64,000 bases of DNA from Epithemia pelagica. Taxonomy: Eukaryota > Bacillariophyta > Bacillariophyceae > Surirellales > Surirellaceae. The notes under the pieces are model-generated. The model saw only the letters and a program-made list of their open reading frames with translations, was not told the origin of the DNA and did not search any database. Shown one piece after another: positions 19,553 through 30,345 of this stretch (the stretch's first letter is position 1; each line of letters begins with the position of its first letter). The position numbers and the translations under genes were made by a program. The DNA is taken from the NCBI GenBank assembly GCA_946965045.2, contig OX337239.1, positions 1,736,001 to 1,800,000 of the forward strand. The letters run 5' to 3'.

Positions 19553-20407
19553 TGATGCTGACACGGAAACGTTGTGATATCCCCACTGTGGAGTGTGCAT
19601 GGTCAACTTACGTTACTTGTTTGGGTCATCTTTCTCCGTTTTGTGTTTCCTTGCTTGTTCGCCTCGAATATAAAGTGCCGATGGCAAGGATCGCGACACA
19701 TATAAACCCGTGCACACACCCATTGTCAGCGACAAGATTGCAAAGCGAGAGGCTTTTATGCTCTGTGAATTGACATCCGCCATCAACGAGGCATTGGTCC
19801 ATCACAAACATGTGGCATGCCCCGCAAACTCGGCCAACTTGGATGCATCTTACACGGTCTACAATGACCCAAGTAAAAGTTAGACAAGGTGCGTGGACAA
19901 AGCCCTTGGTCATACTTTCGAGGTACTTTTATGTGTTGTTCGATGAATCCCTATGTGCTTCCTTTCCGTTGTCGCTGTACAACCATTCACTTTCTCAGTG
20001 GCTGCCGAGACCAAGTCATTTGCTCTGTGTCTACAAAACAGAAAGAATGCTGAGGACAGGAACGGGACGTTGTTTCGGAAGCGAACGAGGAACTTGGGAG
20101 AAAACCTCGATCTCGTAATCGCATGCCTTCAAGTTAAAGAATACGTTGGTCTCTGAGTAAAAGAACGTGTTCACGATGTTAGACTGAAAAGCAAGAAAGA
20201 TGCATGCCGCAGTCATTCAATGTATTCAAGATAAACATACCAGTAATCGATGAACGGCTGATCCAATGGAAAGGCATTATGTTGAACGGATACCCGTCTG
20301 CACGACCTAGGTAGCTCGTTCACTGAAGACTGTAAAGTCCAGCCCGTTTGTATCGGGATCTGAATGATGGGGAGAGAAAAATGACCTACAAAGTCGATAC
20401 TCATTTG
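19553..20407. other. Convergent intergenic region, no gene recognised
   Basis: Lies between the 3' ends of the glycosyltransferase and FolD. Several frames of 60-100 codons on both strands overlap one another and show no domain. A CCTAGGTAG word is near 20306. Confidence 0.4.
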
Positions 20408-21540
20408 TTATTTCGTCTCCTCTGCGCTCTGTTTCATTGCCAGTTCACAAGAATGCAAGGTATTACTGAGAAGCATTGCAATGGTCATGGGTCCGACACC
20501 ACCAGGAACGGGTGTTATCTGCGACGCCACGGTTTTGACTTGATCATAGTCCACGTCACCGACCAATTTGTATGTTTTGCCCCCTGGTTGGGTGGGTTCG
20601 ACATCAATGCTATTGATCCCCACATCAATGACCACTGCTCCGGGTTTGATCCAATCTGATTTTACCACTTGAGCCCTGCCGACTGCGGCAACTACTACAT
20701 CTGCCTTGCGACAAACGTCGGCAATATCTTGGGTTTTGGAATGGCAAATTGTGACGGTCGCATCGCGTCCCAACAACAATCGTGCCATGGGTAAACCAAC
20801 CAAATGGGAACGACCAATGACGACGCAGCTCTTTCCGCGTAGGTCGACGCCACTCTTGTCTAACAAAACTAGACAACCTAACGGAGTGCATGGGATAGAG
20901 AAGGGTGCCTCCGTGGCAGGGCCCTTGTACAATTGTAAATTGGCAACATTGACTGGATGTAAACCATCGACATCTTTAGATGGGTGAACCGTCTGTAAGA
21001 TTTTGTCTTGATCCAAATGTGCCGGCAGTGGTAGTTGAATTAAAATTCCATGCACCGACGCATCGGCATTGAGCTTCTCGACGCAATCCAGTAGCTCTTG
21101 TTCTGTGACATTAGCATCAAAATCGAATCCAGTGCTTTGAATTCCTGCCTCCGCACATGCCTTTTTCTTCATGTTGACGTAGGTTTGAGAGTCTCGACGG
21201 CTCCCGACCAAGATCACAGCCAAGCCAGGCACCTTGCTGTGGCTTTCGGACATGATACTGACACGAGTTTTAATTTCTGCTCGGATAGACGCTGCAATGG
21301 CCTTGCCATCAATTTTGGCCGCACCATCATTTGACGTTGACATGCCTCGATAGATTGCTCGTGATCGATGGCTTCTTGTCGACTGGCCAAATGATGCAGA
21401 GTTCCCTGAAGAGGCGACGAAAACGGCTGAGGACAAAACTTCTTGACGGAGCCGGGACGTCGAATGGAACGCTAGTTGTTGCAACCCTGGCTTTGTCACC
21501 GATACCGATCTTCCAAGGAAAAACGCAATGATTGTTGGTG
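20408..21540 (-). CDS. folD: Bifunctional methylenetetrahydrofolate dehydrogenase/cyclohydrolase
   Basis: The frame is open from 21540 to TAA 20408. The enzyme core starts near ATG 21346 (312 residues), a normal FolD length. YVNMKKKACAEAGI carries the catalytic Lys region, GILIQLPLPAH and KDVDGLHPVN the folate site, VVIGRSHLVGLP the dinucleotide loop, and PVPGGVGPMTIAML the C-terminal signature. It interconverts 5,10-methylene-THF and 10-formyl-THF. Upstream of that ATG the frame continues for about 65 residues rich in Ser/Arg and without acidic residues, an organelle-targeting composition, back to a CTTTTTCTAG acceptor-like site at 21541. A small 5' exon is therefore likely but could not be fixed; candidates end at GTAGGA near 21766 or GTACAG near 21622. 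Confidence 0.85.
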
Positions 21541-22100
21541 CTAGAAAAAGACAAACAATCGTTAGAGATGCAAGCTGGCCAAGGCGAGGAATGATGATGA
21601 TGTTCAGGATTCAGGATGCTGTACAAGATTGCTTCTGTTGCAGAATCTTTTGGATTCTGGTCCTCCTCCAAAGATCGCGAAGGAGGGTGTGTCGTCCTCT
21701 TTGAAGCAGGTGCTGTTGGAGAGAGCTTTCCTCCATCCTTTCTCGACACTTGACGCTCATATCCTACATCCATGTCGCATGTCCAAGAGGGGGACAGAGA
21801 ACCCACGTCAGTCAACAGTCAACTGCTCTCATGCGCACGTGTGGGAAGTCGTTGGGTTCCAATTTTCGCGGAGTATCGGCGCGCCTGCAGAGATTCCGTT
21901 CCCCACGCGCCTGTCGACGCAACAGCACTGAGAAGGTAGAAAGTAGGTAGAGTGCATTATCGTAGTCTGCGAAGGCTTGCAACTTGCAACGGATGAACCT
22001 CTCCCATTTTTGGGGTGAACGTAAGCTGCAACGGACATTTTCTTTTTCGACCGGCGCTTCGGTTTTCTGTTTGATTGTCGAGTAGACTGCTTCTTTGACC
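21541..22100. other. Intergenic/5' region of FolD
   Basis: Probably holds the unplaced 5' exon and promoter of FolD on the minus strand and the promoter of the plus-strand hypothetical gene. Long minus-strand frames (21815-21327, 22300-21812) lack domain features. Confidence 0.35.
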
Positions 22101-23095
22101 ATGACCATCCGAGATATCGCCGCACCCGCGTCAACCAATAACCATGGCCACAATGAGAGTCGATTAGCTTTGGCCATGGTCAACGTTCCGTCCTTATCCA
22201 TTGCGTCTGGCAACATGAACCGGAAGCCGTTGGGAGTGTTGCAAATCAATTCTTCGACGGACGCCACAAGAGTCACACATCCGTTGCGAACGGGTGACAA
22301 ATTGGTGAGTGCTTCGTACGTCCGGGTTTGTTATTTTTTTGGGATGTACGTTGGATTTTCTGGACAGAAGGGTGCGCGTTTTTTGGGATTGGTTTGCCGT
22401 ATGTATCCTTTTTGCGTAACGGTCATAACGGCTGGCCATTAATTTGCTGGTCGTGTTGACGTGAACTCCTATCGTGGCCTCGCCAATCAAGACGAGCTGC
22501 GCATCTTCTTTTCCAACAACTTTCCAACATCGATCACAAAATTTGGTTGATCTTGCTTCCACACATCTCATTCGGCAAACAAACAAACGAACAAGTGTTC
22601 CAAAACTAAATTCCAATCACCATGACAGCCTCACCACGACGATTCCCTCTCTCCTCCACTCACAATCGCAAACGACGTTCCGTGCATCCCTTTCAGGAAA
22701 AGCAGAGCTCGCACAATCCTTCCTCCAGTGTTGTTACCAAGCCACTAATGGAAACCATCCTTTCACCCAGCACGGAAAATTCAATCGTATCAGGACCATT
22801 AATGGAGACACATCAAGACAAGGCTCTATGCACCTCATCGACAACCCCACAACAGCAATCACTAGTTGATGTATTCCGATCATCTGTATGGATTGATGCT
22901 GAATCGGATGATGAAGAAGGGTGGACACTGAAACGGGCAAGTCCAGTCTATGACAGCGATGACGAATTCTACCAATACGAGTCTCCCTCCAAGCGCAAGA
23001 AGACAGTATCGCTGGACTGGGAGTCAAGGCTATCCGATGAAATTCCGATTCTGTTGTCGCTGGACGATGCCATCTCCTCCCAATCAACATTGTAA
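22101..23095 (+). CDS. Hypothetical acidic/basic, probably nuclear protein
   Basis: Two models. In the first, exon 1 is 22101-22304 (ATG in a good context, donor GTGAGT) joined in phase 0 to 22697-23095 (acceptor CCCTTTCAG), giving 200 residues with a 392-bp intron. In the second, a single exon 22622-23095 starts at ACCATGA and gives 157 residues. The shared C-terminal 130 residues contain SVWIDAESDDEEGW, an acidic cluster, SPSKRKK (possible nuclear signal) and a hydrophobic end IPILLSLDD. No family was recognised. An N-terminal RKPLGVLQIN in the first model superficially resembles cyclin leader sequences, but no cyclin box follows. Confidence 0.4.
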
Positions 23096-23338
23096 ATCCT
23101 TGGTGCTGCTATATGGGTATGGCGCCCCACACCGTTTTGCTACGTATTTATGCATAAAAGCTGTTGTTCTTTTTGGGGGTTGGAAGTCGCGGTGTGAAGC
23201 CCGACGATCACGTTCAAACTTGCCTGTTCTAGATGTTAACGAAATGTATTTCTACTAGTGCTTCCATATAAAAAATGCATTCATCCTCTTACTTCTGTTC
23301 GGTAGCATGAAGTCTCTCCAATCGTTTCCCATTTGCAG
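23096..23338. other. Intergenic
   Basis: No gene seen; ends in a CCCATTTGCAG acceptor-like sequence that precedes the possible exon at 23339. Confidence 0.35.
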
Positions 23339-23706
23339 GAAGAGGTCACTACGGATACCTTATCGTGGTCTCCTACGCATCAGAAATGGACGGAACGGTA
23401 TGCCATAATGTGGAGCGAGGTGATCCATATTCGCGCTTTGAATTCTGCACGTTCCCTGCTTGCTCTTGTGGTACTCCTTGTGTTCGAGCACTTATTAACA
23501 ATGTCCGTCTGCCTGCTGTGCGGTCGCAATTCGTGTCCGTTGGACAAAAATTTAGTTTCGTCCTGGCCAAAGGAAAGAAGGATATCGTCGTGGATGGGAT
23601 TGGGAATGGTCTTGTTCGTTCAATGAGTGTGATCATGGCTAACGTGGATCTATGTTACGCTTTATTCATTCCATATTCAATCTCTGAAAGAGAATTTCGG
23701 CAATAA
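23339..23706 (+). CDS. Possible isolated exon or gene fragment
   Basis: A frame open from an acceptor-like CAG at 23336-23338 to TAA at 23706 reads about 122 residues, with Cys-rich FCTFPACSCGTPC and a later basic stretch. It has no ATG near its start, only a GTG at 23365, so it would need an upstream exon that I could not identify. No domain recognised. It may be a fragment or chance. Confidence 0.2.
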
Positions 23707-25013
23707 ATTTTGTGAACTCTTGCACATTTTGCGTCCATTTGGGAATTCCTTGCACATGTGGTCTCCATGAGCAATGAGAAGAGGGACGGTGGAACGTTCG
23801 GGAATGCGAATGTTGAGCTAACACAGTCAGTGGTATTGGCGTTTATGTTAATCTTGAAGAGACTTGTGGTAGTCCATTCCGACCCAAGCAGTTCTTGTTT
23901 CAATCACTCGTTCACAATCCACCGGCCCGACCTCGTCACAACTAAATTCATCAATGATATAGATTGTGCGGAGCATTAAACATATCGCCACGTCAAAGGA
24001 GGCACAGGCCAGATATTGCGTTCTACAGTTAGCTTTGACCCCACTCTTTGCCTAGAAACAAACAGCGATGGTTGTTGGTCAATTAGGAGTACACGAAAAT
24101 TGGAGGAGACGATAAAGTATACTACCTCGATGGCTCCTGAGAGTTCATCGGAGTACCTCCATTCCTTCGGTACTACCTTTATGGGAAAATGGAGATCTCA
24201 ATCGAATTTTACTATCAAAAAATTGCGCATGTTCGTAGGTGGCACTCCTTCCCTCTTTGCTAGAAGATCTAGCGCTGCTGGAACAGTGAGAGTGAGGCGT
24301 GTTTGCAGTACGTATTCCTCCTTCGTCTCAGCATATGTATGTTCGGTAGGTCAAGCACACCCTCTCAGCTTTGTTTCTTCTTTAATGTTTCCCCCCGAGT
24401 ACTCTTCCGTTGACTTGGTGGACCTGACACGCTGCGCGATGATGGTTCCCATTTCCCATTGCTCCCTTTTTTCGTCTGCATCTTGGACAAGATTTTGTGA
24501 TCTCGCAATTAGGTGGAATGTTCAGTCGTGCGCGCCCGACGCAAGACCGTTCGTGGCCCTTCCTGCTGTCTGTCTGTAGATGGACGTGACACAGACAGAC
24601 AGTTCTCCGTCTCCCTTCTTGTCGGCTATGTCTCGCGCGCGTATTGTAGCGCGTAGATTGAAAAAACTACAGACACCGAGCACCTATCGCTGGAACGCAT
24701 GGAAATTGCTTATGCGCGATCGGCTCTTGGTTTTTGTATGTCTTTTCCAACCGAAGGGCCCCTAACAAATATTATCCGACTTCTAAGTATCAATAATTTT
24801 CCGAGAAGGCATATCCAACCAAAATGAAGTTCCTTAAATAAGTGATTGAATCGGCGATCCCATCATCCCAATGCCAGCCGGTCGTCGAATGCGCCTAACC
24901 GAAACACGCCGATGCTTTCTGCCCACGCTTTCTCCATAATCTTGGAACTGTGGTTGCATTGCGCTGCTGTTGTTGTTCTCTCTCAGTCTTTGATTGTGTT
25001 ACCCTTGTTTACA
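23707..25013. repeat. Intergenic with a 12-bp perfect hairpin
   Basis: No gene could be supported. The 187-codon frame 24016-24579 starts at TTG and lacks features. CTGTCTGTCTGT at 24566-24577 and its exact complement at 24591-24602 form a 12-bp stem with a 13-base loop. Confidence 0.4.
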
Positions 25014-26779
25014 ATGAAGTTTACCGCCGTTGCCCTTTTGGCTGCCATTGGCATGACCGATGCCAAAAAGGCCAGATCTTTGCGTAAGCCTCTCGGCAAG
25101 AATGCTTTCGCCCGTAAGCTCAATGAACAATTCGAGGTCTCCACGGACTACTCCATCTACTTCAACACTTGCGACTCCTTCCGTGTCTACGATGAGGCTC
25201 TTTTCGAAGACCAAAATGACCAGGGCGACAACAACAATAACAACAACAACAACAATAATAACAACAACAATAATAACAACGCTATCTACAGCGATAAAAC
25301 CGTGGGTGAACTTGCCTATGAAGGAATTGTTCTTGCCGAACAATCCTATGTGACGTTCAATGTCCTTGAAACCGCGTACGCTTACTACAACAAAGGAAGT
25401 GACGAAAATCTTATGATCATGTCTCTTTTCGAGTGGTTCCAGGCCGTTTCAAACGACGACCAGCAAGACGAGGAGGAGTACTGCGAAGCCTGCCAAAGAT
25501 CTTACGATACGTGTTATCCGTAAGTATTTGTCTGTCAACGACTGATGACTTGTCATCCTTATTGTCCTCACGTTTAATTTTCTTTTGAAGGGACGATGAT
25601 GCGAACGGAAATAACGAAGGAGACAACGGCCAAAACGACCAGGGAGACAACAATGGTGAACAAAACGGAGAAAACAACGAGGGAGACAACAACCAAGGCG
25701 AAAACAATGGTGAACAAAACGGAGAAAACAATGGTGAACAAAACGGAGAAAACAACGAAGGTCGTAAGCTCTCCCGCCGTGAACAGCGCAACTCCTTCAA
25801 GCAAATGGTGGCACAACGTCGCCTCGAGCAACAACAACAAGCCGCTGCTTGTCAAATTGAAGTCGATTGCGATACTTGTGAGGCCAATGGCTGCTTCAAC
25901 GAAGATGGTGAAGACCAGCAACAAGATGATGTTAACTATTGTGAAGACGGAGACAACTATTATTCGGGCTGTACCATCAGTGAGGACATGGTTGACGAAT
26001 TCATGCAGGACGCTTCCTGTCGCGACACAGGAATTTCATGGTATGATGCCAAGGGTGAAGAGTACAACTTGAGGGTTGGTTTTGTCTGTGACCCTGATGG
26101 CTATGGTGTTCAAGTTGCCGTTTTCCTTGACGACGACTGCTCTCTCATCCACCTCGGTCTTGACTTCAGCGATTTGATGTACGGAACTTACACCTACGAC
26201 CTTTTCATGGCTGTGAAGGAAGACATCCAGAAGCCCTACCAAGAATCCATGGATTGTTTGGCCTGTGAATTCGTCGAGATGCAAGATCAGAATGGTGATG
26301 GAAACCAAGACAACCAAGACGCTGGTGAAGCCCAACTCAGCGGAATCTGCGAAAACATTGTTCAAGATTCTCTTGATATTTATTCGTGCGGTGGAGCCGA
26401 ACAGAACGATGATCAAAACCAGCAAGAACAACAAAACGATGATGCCGTTGACATGAGCTGGTATACCGTTGATATTGTCAGCAATGATGGAGGCGAAATC
26501 AATGAAGAGGACGTCTGCTTCTTTGTCCAGGATCACCTCGACGAACTTGGAAGCTACCAAGTCCTTCAATCCTCCAAGAATGGAGGTGGAAACTACTTCT
26601 TTGACTACAGTACTGGCAACGAAGGCGACTTTGACTTCCCCGATATGGCCAAGTACATTGCCATCGTCGTTGGTGTCTGTATTGTTATCATTGCTGGTGT
26701 CCTTATTGGACAGAGCTTCGCCAAGAAAGACTCCAAGAAGGTCCCATTGGTTGGAAACAAGAACGGTGCCATGGCATAA
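25014..26779 (+). CDS. Asn-rich secreted, C-terminally anchored membrane protein
   Basis: Exons 25014-25519 and 25591-26779, with a 71-bp intron (GTAAGT...TTGAAG), encode 564 residues. The signal peptide is MKFTAVALLAAIGMTDA. A run of about 17 Asn from an AAC/AAT microsatellite (about 25230-25280) lies near residue 75. After the intron there is an Asn/Gly/Glu/Gln repeat region (GENNGEQN units), then an RKLSRREQR stretch that could be a processing site. Cys motifs CEAC, CDTCEANGC and CLAC punctuate the lumenal part. One hydrophobic segment (YIAIVVGVCIVIIAGVLIG) precedes a short basic tail, giving a type I topology. No enzyme domain is seen. A cell-surface or vesicle protein is likely, but no function can be assigned. 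Confidence 0.7.
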
Positions 26780-27900
26780 TTTGTTTCCCGTTGGATGCAA
26801 GTTCCAATTCATTTGTCCACTTTATATACTCTATCTATCATGATATCATTTTAACTTGCAATGCCATGTTACGTGTGATTCAAAACATCACGTGATGTGA
26901 CTATATACCCGAAAGTTAGTAAACCAGAAAAAAAACGATTGCTTCAATATTTCTCATCTATTAGAGTCCACCAGAGATCCCTTGCTGTCTGGGTTGTGCT
27001 CTATCCTTCTTGACATTCATAATAGAGAATGTAACTGCTTGACTCGAGTATCTCTGCTTGACCTCCCATCAATTGTGTGGACAAACGATAAGCGATTGTC
27101 ACTAGTTACAGTATGGCTACGTTTATCACAATCATGCGTAGTTTCTTTTGATTGGCAAGCATTATTTCTCATCTCTCATCGGAATGCTGCTTTGCTTGTC
27201 CTCCCAAACGAAGGAGGAGTTTAATAAGCACAATAGACGAGGAGTAGGAGTGGACTAGAAGTGCTCCTGATTGTTTGTAATTCTGGGATTACGATTGACA
27301 ATAGCGATGGATAGCGTCCTTCTACAGAAGAGAAATAATGGAGGTGGAGAGGAGCGGAGAGAAGGGGCATCTCGGTAGGCGTTTTTTGCCGCGCGCGTCG
27401 GAAGGAATTAATTAAATGTGGGACACGACGGAGCATTTGAGTTTAAAATAATCCAATGATACGGCCAGTTAGAGTTAGAGGAGGGGCACGCGAGAAGGTC
27501 GGTCGTACCAACCAACGAGCAAGGAGAGCCTTCACAATTATAGTTGTTGCGTCTTGTTGTTGTAGAAAAAGCAACGACTCTTTACACGAACGCCAACCAA
27601 CAACACCAGATTGAGGTCTCTATATAGACATCTTTGGACGGGGACGACTGACCAGCTTTTTGTGTTTGAGTGTTTGCGAGAAGAAAGAATCATTGTGTGG
27701 ACGTTGTGACAAGCAAGTCTTTTGGTCCATCCACTTTCTTCTCGTGTGCGGCGACCCTATAGGAAGAAAAGTGTGAAAAAGAGGTTCTTGGATCCTGGAT
27801 AGAGCTTCTACTACCTGTACTGCCATTACGACCGGATTGCATCTTATTCCTCGGCTATTGGACCCATATACGTGGACAATTCAAAGGCATCACTGCAAAC
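26780..27900. other. Intergenic, no gene recognised
   Basis: AT-rich 3' flank of the secreted-protein gene (TTTATATACTC near 26820), followed by about 1 kb without a convincing frame, up to the first exon of the ankyrin-AAA+ gene. Confidence 0.4.
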
Positions 27901-29902
27901 ATGCCGGAAACCACTCTCCATGAATTGTGTAAAGGCTTTGGTGCTCTCTTGAGCCGAAGCAAGGTACGTGCGTTTTTGCTGGTCGAGAATGGTGAATGTC
28001 GGTAGGCATTTCCACCGACACGACTTTGACAAAATTTGTGCGTAAGCTGGTGGCGTTTATCTTCATACTCTCACATTATTGGTGACGGCTTGTTTAATTT
28101 TGCTGTGATGCTTTCTCCACTACGTTGAGTAGAACCCATCCTTTCCTGAGGAAGCCTCTCGTTTGAACGACCGTGGCAATTTACCTCTGCACGCAGCCTG
28201 TTCGTTTCAAGCAACGGCCGATGTAGTCGAAGCATTGTTGCGTGCCTATCCGGGCGGAGCTAGTCAGCCCAACTCGGCTGGCAATTTGCCTATTCATCAA
28301 GCTGCCATGTGGCAATCATCGACAGATACCATGGAATTGTTGTTGGGAAAGTACCCCGAAGGTGCCACCGTGCGCAATCAATATGGTAGTTTGCCTTTGC
28401 ACATGGCCGCTTCCAATCAAGCCTCTCCTGAAGTTGTTCGCTTGCTCATCAATGCCTATCCGGATGCTTTGCATTTGCAAAACGATGATGGTATGACGCC
28501 TCTTGATTTGGCCTTGGCCGATGGTGAATCCGCCAGTGATGCTGTTGTCGCCATGTTGGAAGGCCGACCTCCTCCACCGGAATTGACGCGTCGTCAAAAG
28601 GCGGAAAAGCTCGAAGAGCGAGCCAAGGCTCTCGAACGCAAATTGCATTCCTTGCGTGATGGAGGAAGTCGCCGTGATGTGGATTTGAAATTGGCTCTGG
28701 CCAGCGTCCGTCGCCTAGCCGATCGTGTGCCACATGCCCTTTTTGCTGCCGGTATGGATCCGAATGAATTGGAAATTGCCTTCTCCGATGCCATACACAA
28801 TCAAGCCAATGGTGGAGGGAACCGTGAAGAGGACGCCGAGTTGATTTTGTTGGATGCGGTCAAGAAGCGACACAAGACAGTGACTCGCGATTCGAGAGGC
28901 ATGTCCATGGAAGTGGGGCCCTCCCAAACCATGTTGCAATCTCCTACTTCCATGGCCTTGGGACCCCGTGATCGCGTCGAAGACTTGCTCGCCTCCATTG
29001 TGGGACTGGAACATGTCAAGTCACAAGTTCGTGGATTACGGCGCACGGCAGAAATCTCCGATTTGCGCGAGTCGCTCATGCCCTACAATCGGCCAGGAAG
29101 TGGCAATGCCTTGATACATCGGGGTGGATTCACCTCGTTGCTTCCCGCAGGTTTGGCCGAAGACGGTGGTCGACCCGTTTGTAGTCATGCTGTCTTTACT
29201 GGAAATCCTGGAACGGGTAAAACGGCTGTGGCCCGTTTGTTGGCCAAGGTCTTTCACGAGCTAGGATTGTTGCGCAAACCCAAGTTTTTGGAAGTTGAAC
29301 GTATGGATTTGGTGGCACGAGAAAAAGATAACACCATTCTCAAGACGCGCGAAGTTCTTGATGAAGCTCGCGGTGGTGTCTTGTTCATTGACGAAGCCTT
29401 TACCCTGGGAATGGCCTCCAAGCGCAATCGCGTCGATACTGGTGGTCATGCCATTGAAGAAATTGTTCGCAATATTGATTCCGCCAAGCAAGCCAAAGAC
29501 GATGCCTTCCCTCTTATTATTTTGGCAGGTTTCCCCTTGGAAGTAAATGCCTTTTTGGCCTTCCAACCCGAATTGCGAAAACGCTTCCCCTTGACTTTGG
29601 AGTTCCCCGATTACACCTGTACCCAACTCGCTCGTATCTTCTTGGACTTGGCCACAGCCAAAGGCTTTGAATTTGACACTGCCATTGATGAAGACGTTGT
29701 CTCGGCCTTGTTGCAGTCTGAAACAACCTCGATATGGCGATCGGAACGAAATGGGCGTGTTTCGGAAATGTTGTTGGCCGGTGTCCGTACCGAAGTTCGT
29801 AGACGTATGCGACGAGCTCAATTGGATGGGCAGGATGACTTTGATCCACAGCTCATTATGAAACAGGACATTGAAAACGTCATGCGAACCGATTTCAAAT
29901 AA
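27901..29902 (+). CDS. Ankyrin-repeat AAA+ ATPase, CbbX/CbxX-CfqX-like
   Basis: Exon 1 is 27901-27963 (ATG, donor GTACGT) and exon 2 is 28133-29902 (acceptor TTGAGTAG), joined in phase 0 to 610 residues. The exon-2 frame has no ATG near its beginning, which supports the upstream exon. Three to four ankyrin repeats (GNLPLHAAC, GNLPIHQAA, GSLPLHMAA, GMTPLDLAL) span about residues 30-150. A charged helical linker follows, then an AAA+ module with Walker A GNPGTGKT at about 378-385, Walker B VLFIDEA at about 437-443 and a possible arginine finger in ELRKRFP. The core resembles the CbbX-type Rubisco activase family, but no plastid signal is present and the ankyrin fusion argues for a different client. 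Confidence 0.8.
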
Positions 29903-30345
29903 GGTACCACGAGGACAAACATCCTTTTAACTATGTTTACACACACATGCAGTCTCTGTCATTATCATCCGTCATAACAAGTAAAAAGAATCCATATTGT
30001 GTTTTTCTTGTTGTTTTCGCTCCAATAGTTCTAGCACAATGTAGGCTGGGAGGATGTCTTAGAAAGTTATGTTGATAATTCTGACTACTATGGTATCATT
30101 TTGTGGAAAGTGTTTGTTTGCGGTAGCGGTGGGAGAAAGATGAACTGAGTCATGACATGAAAGATAGAGATAATCCGGTGTAAGCCAAATGACAGACACA
30201 CTCCGCTTGTGTAGCATATATCCATATCGTCGTTGACATTTGACATTGTCGTCCAAGCACATTTTCTTCTAATTCATATGGGTTCCTGATAGGGTGCCTG
30301 TTTGGGTTGTGTGTGTTGTGTCTTCCCAAACGAGCCAAGCGAATC
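29903..30345. other. Convergent intergenic, no gene recognised
   Basis: Short frames only; TTGTTT/TGTTTG-rich 3' flanks of the two neighbouring genes. Confidence 0.4.

Noticed and set aside
24016-24579. 187-codon plus-strand frame
   Set aside because: Starts at TTG, no recognised features, no plausible splice context.
26036-26812. 258-codon minus-strand frame
   Set aside because: Antisense to the well-spliced secreted-protein gene.
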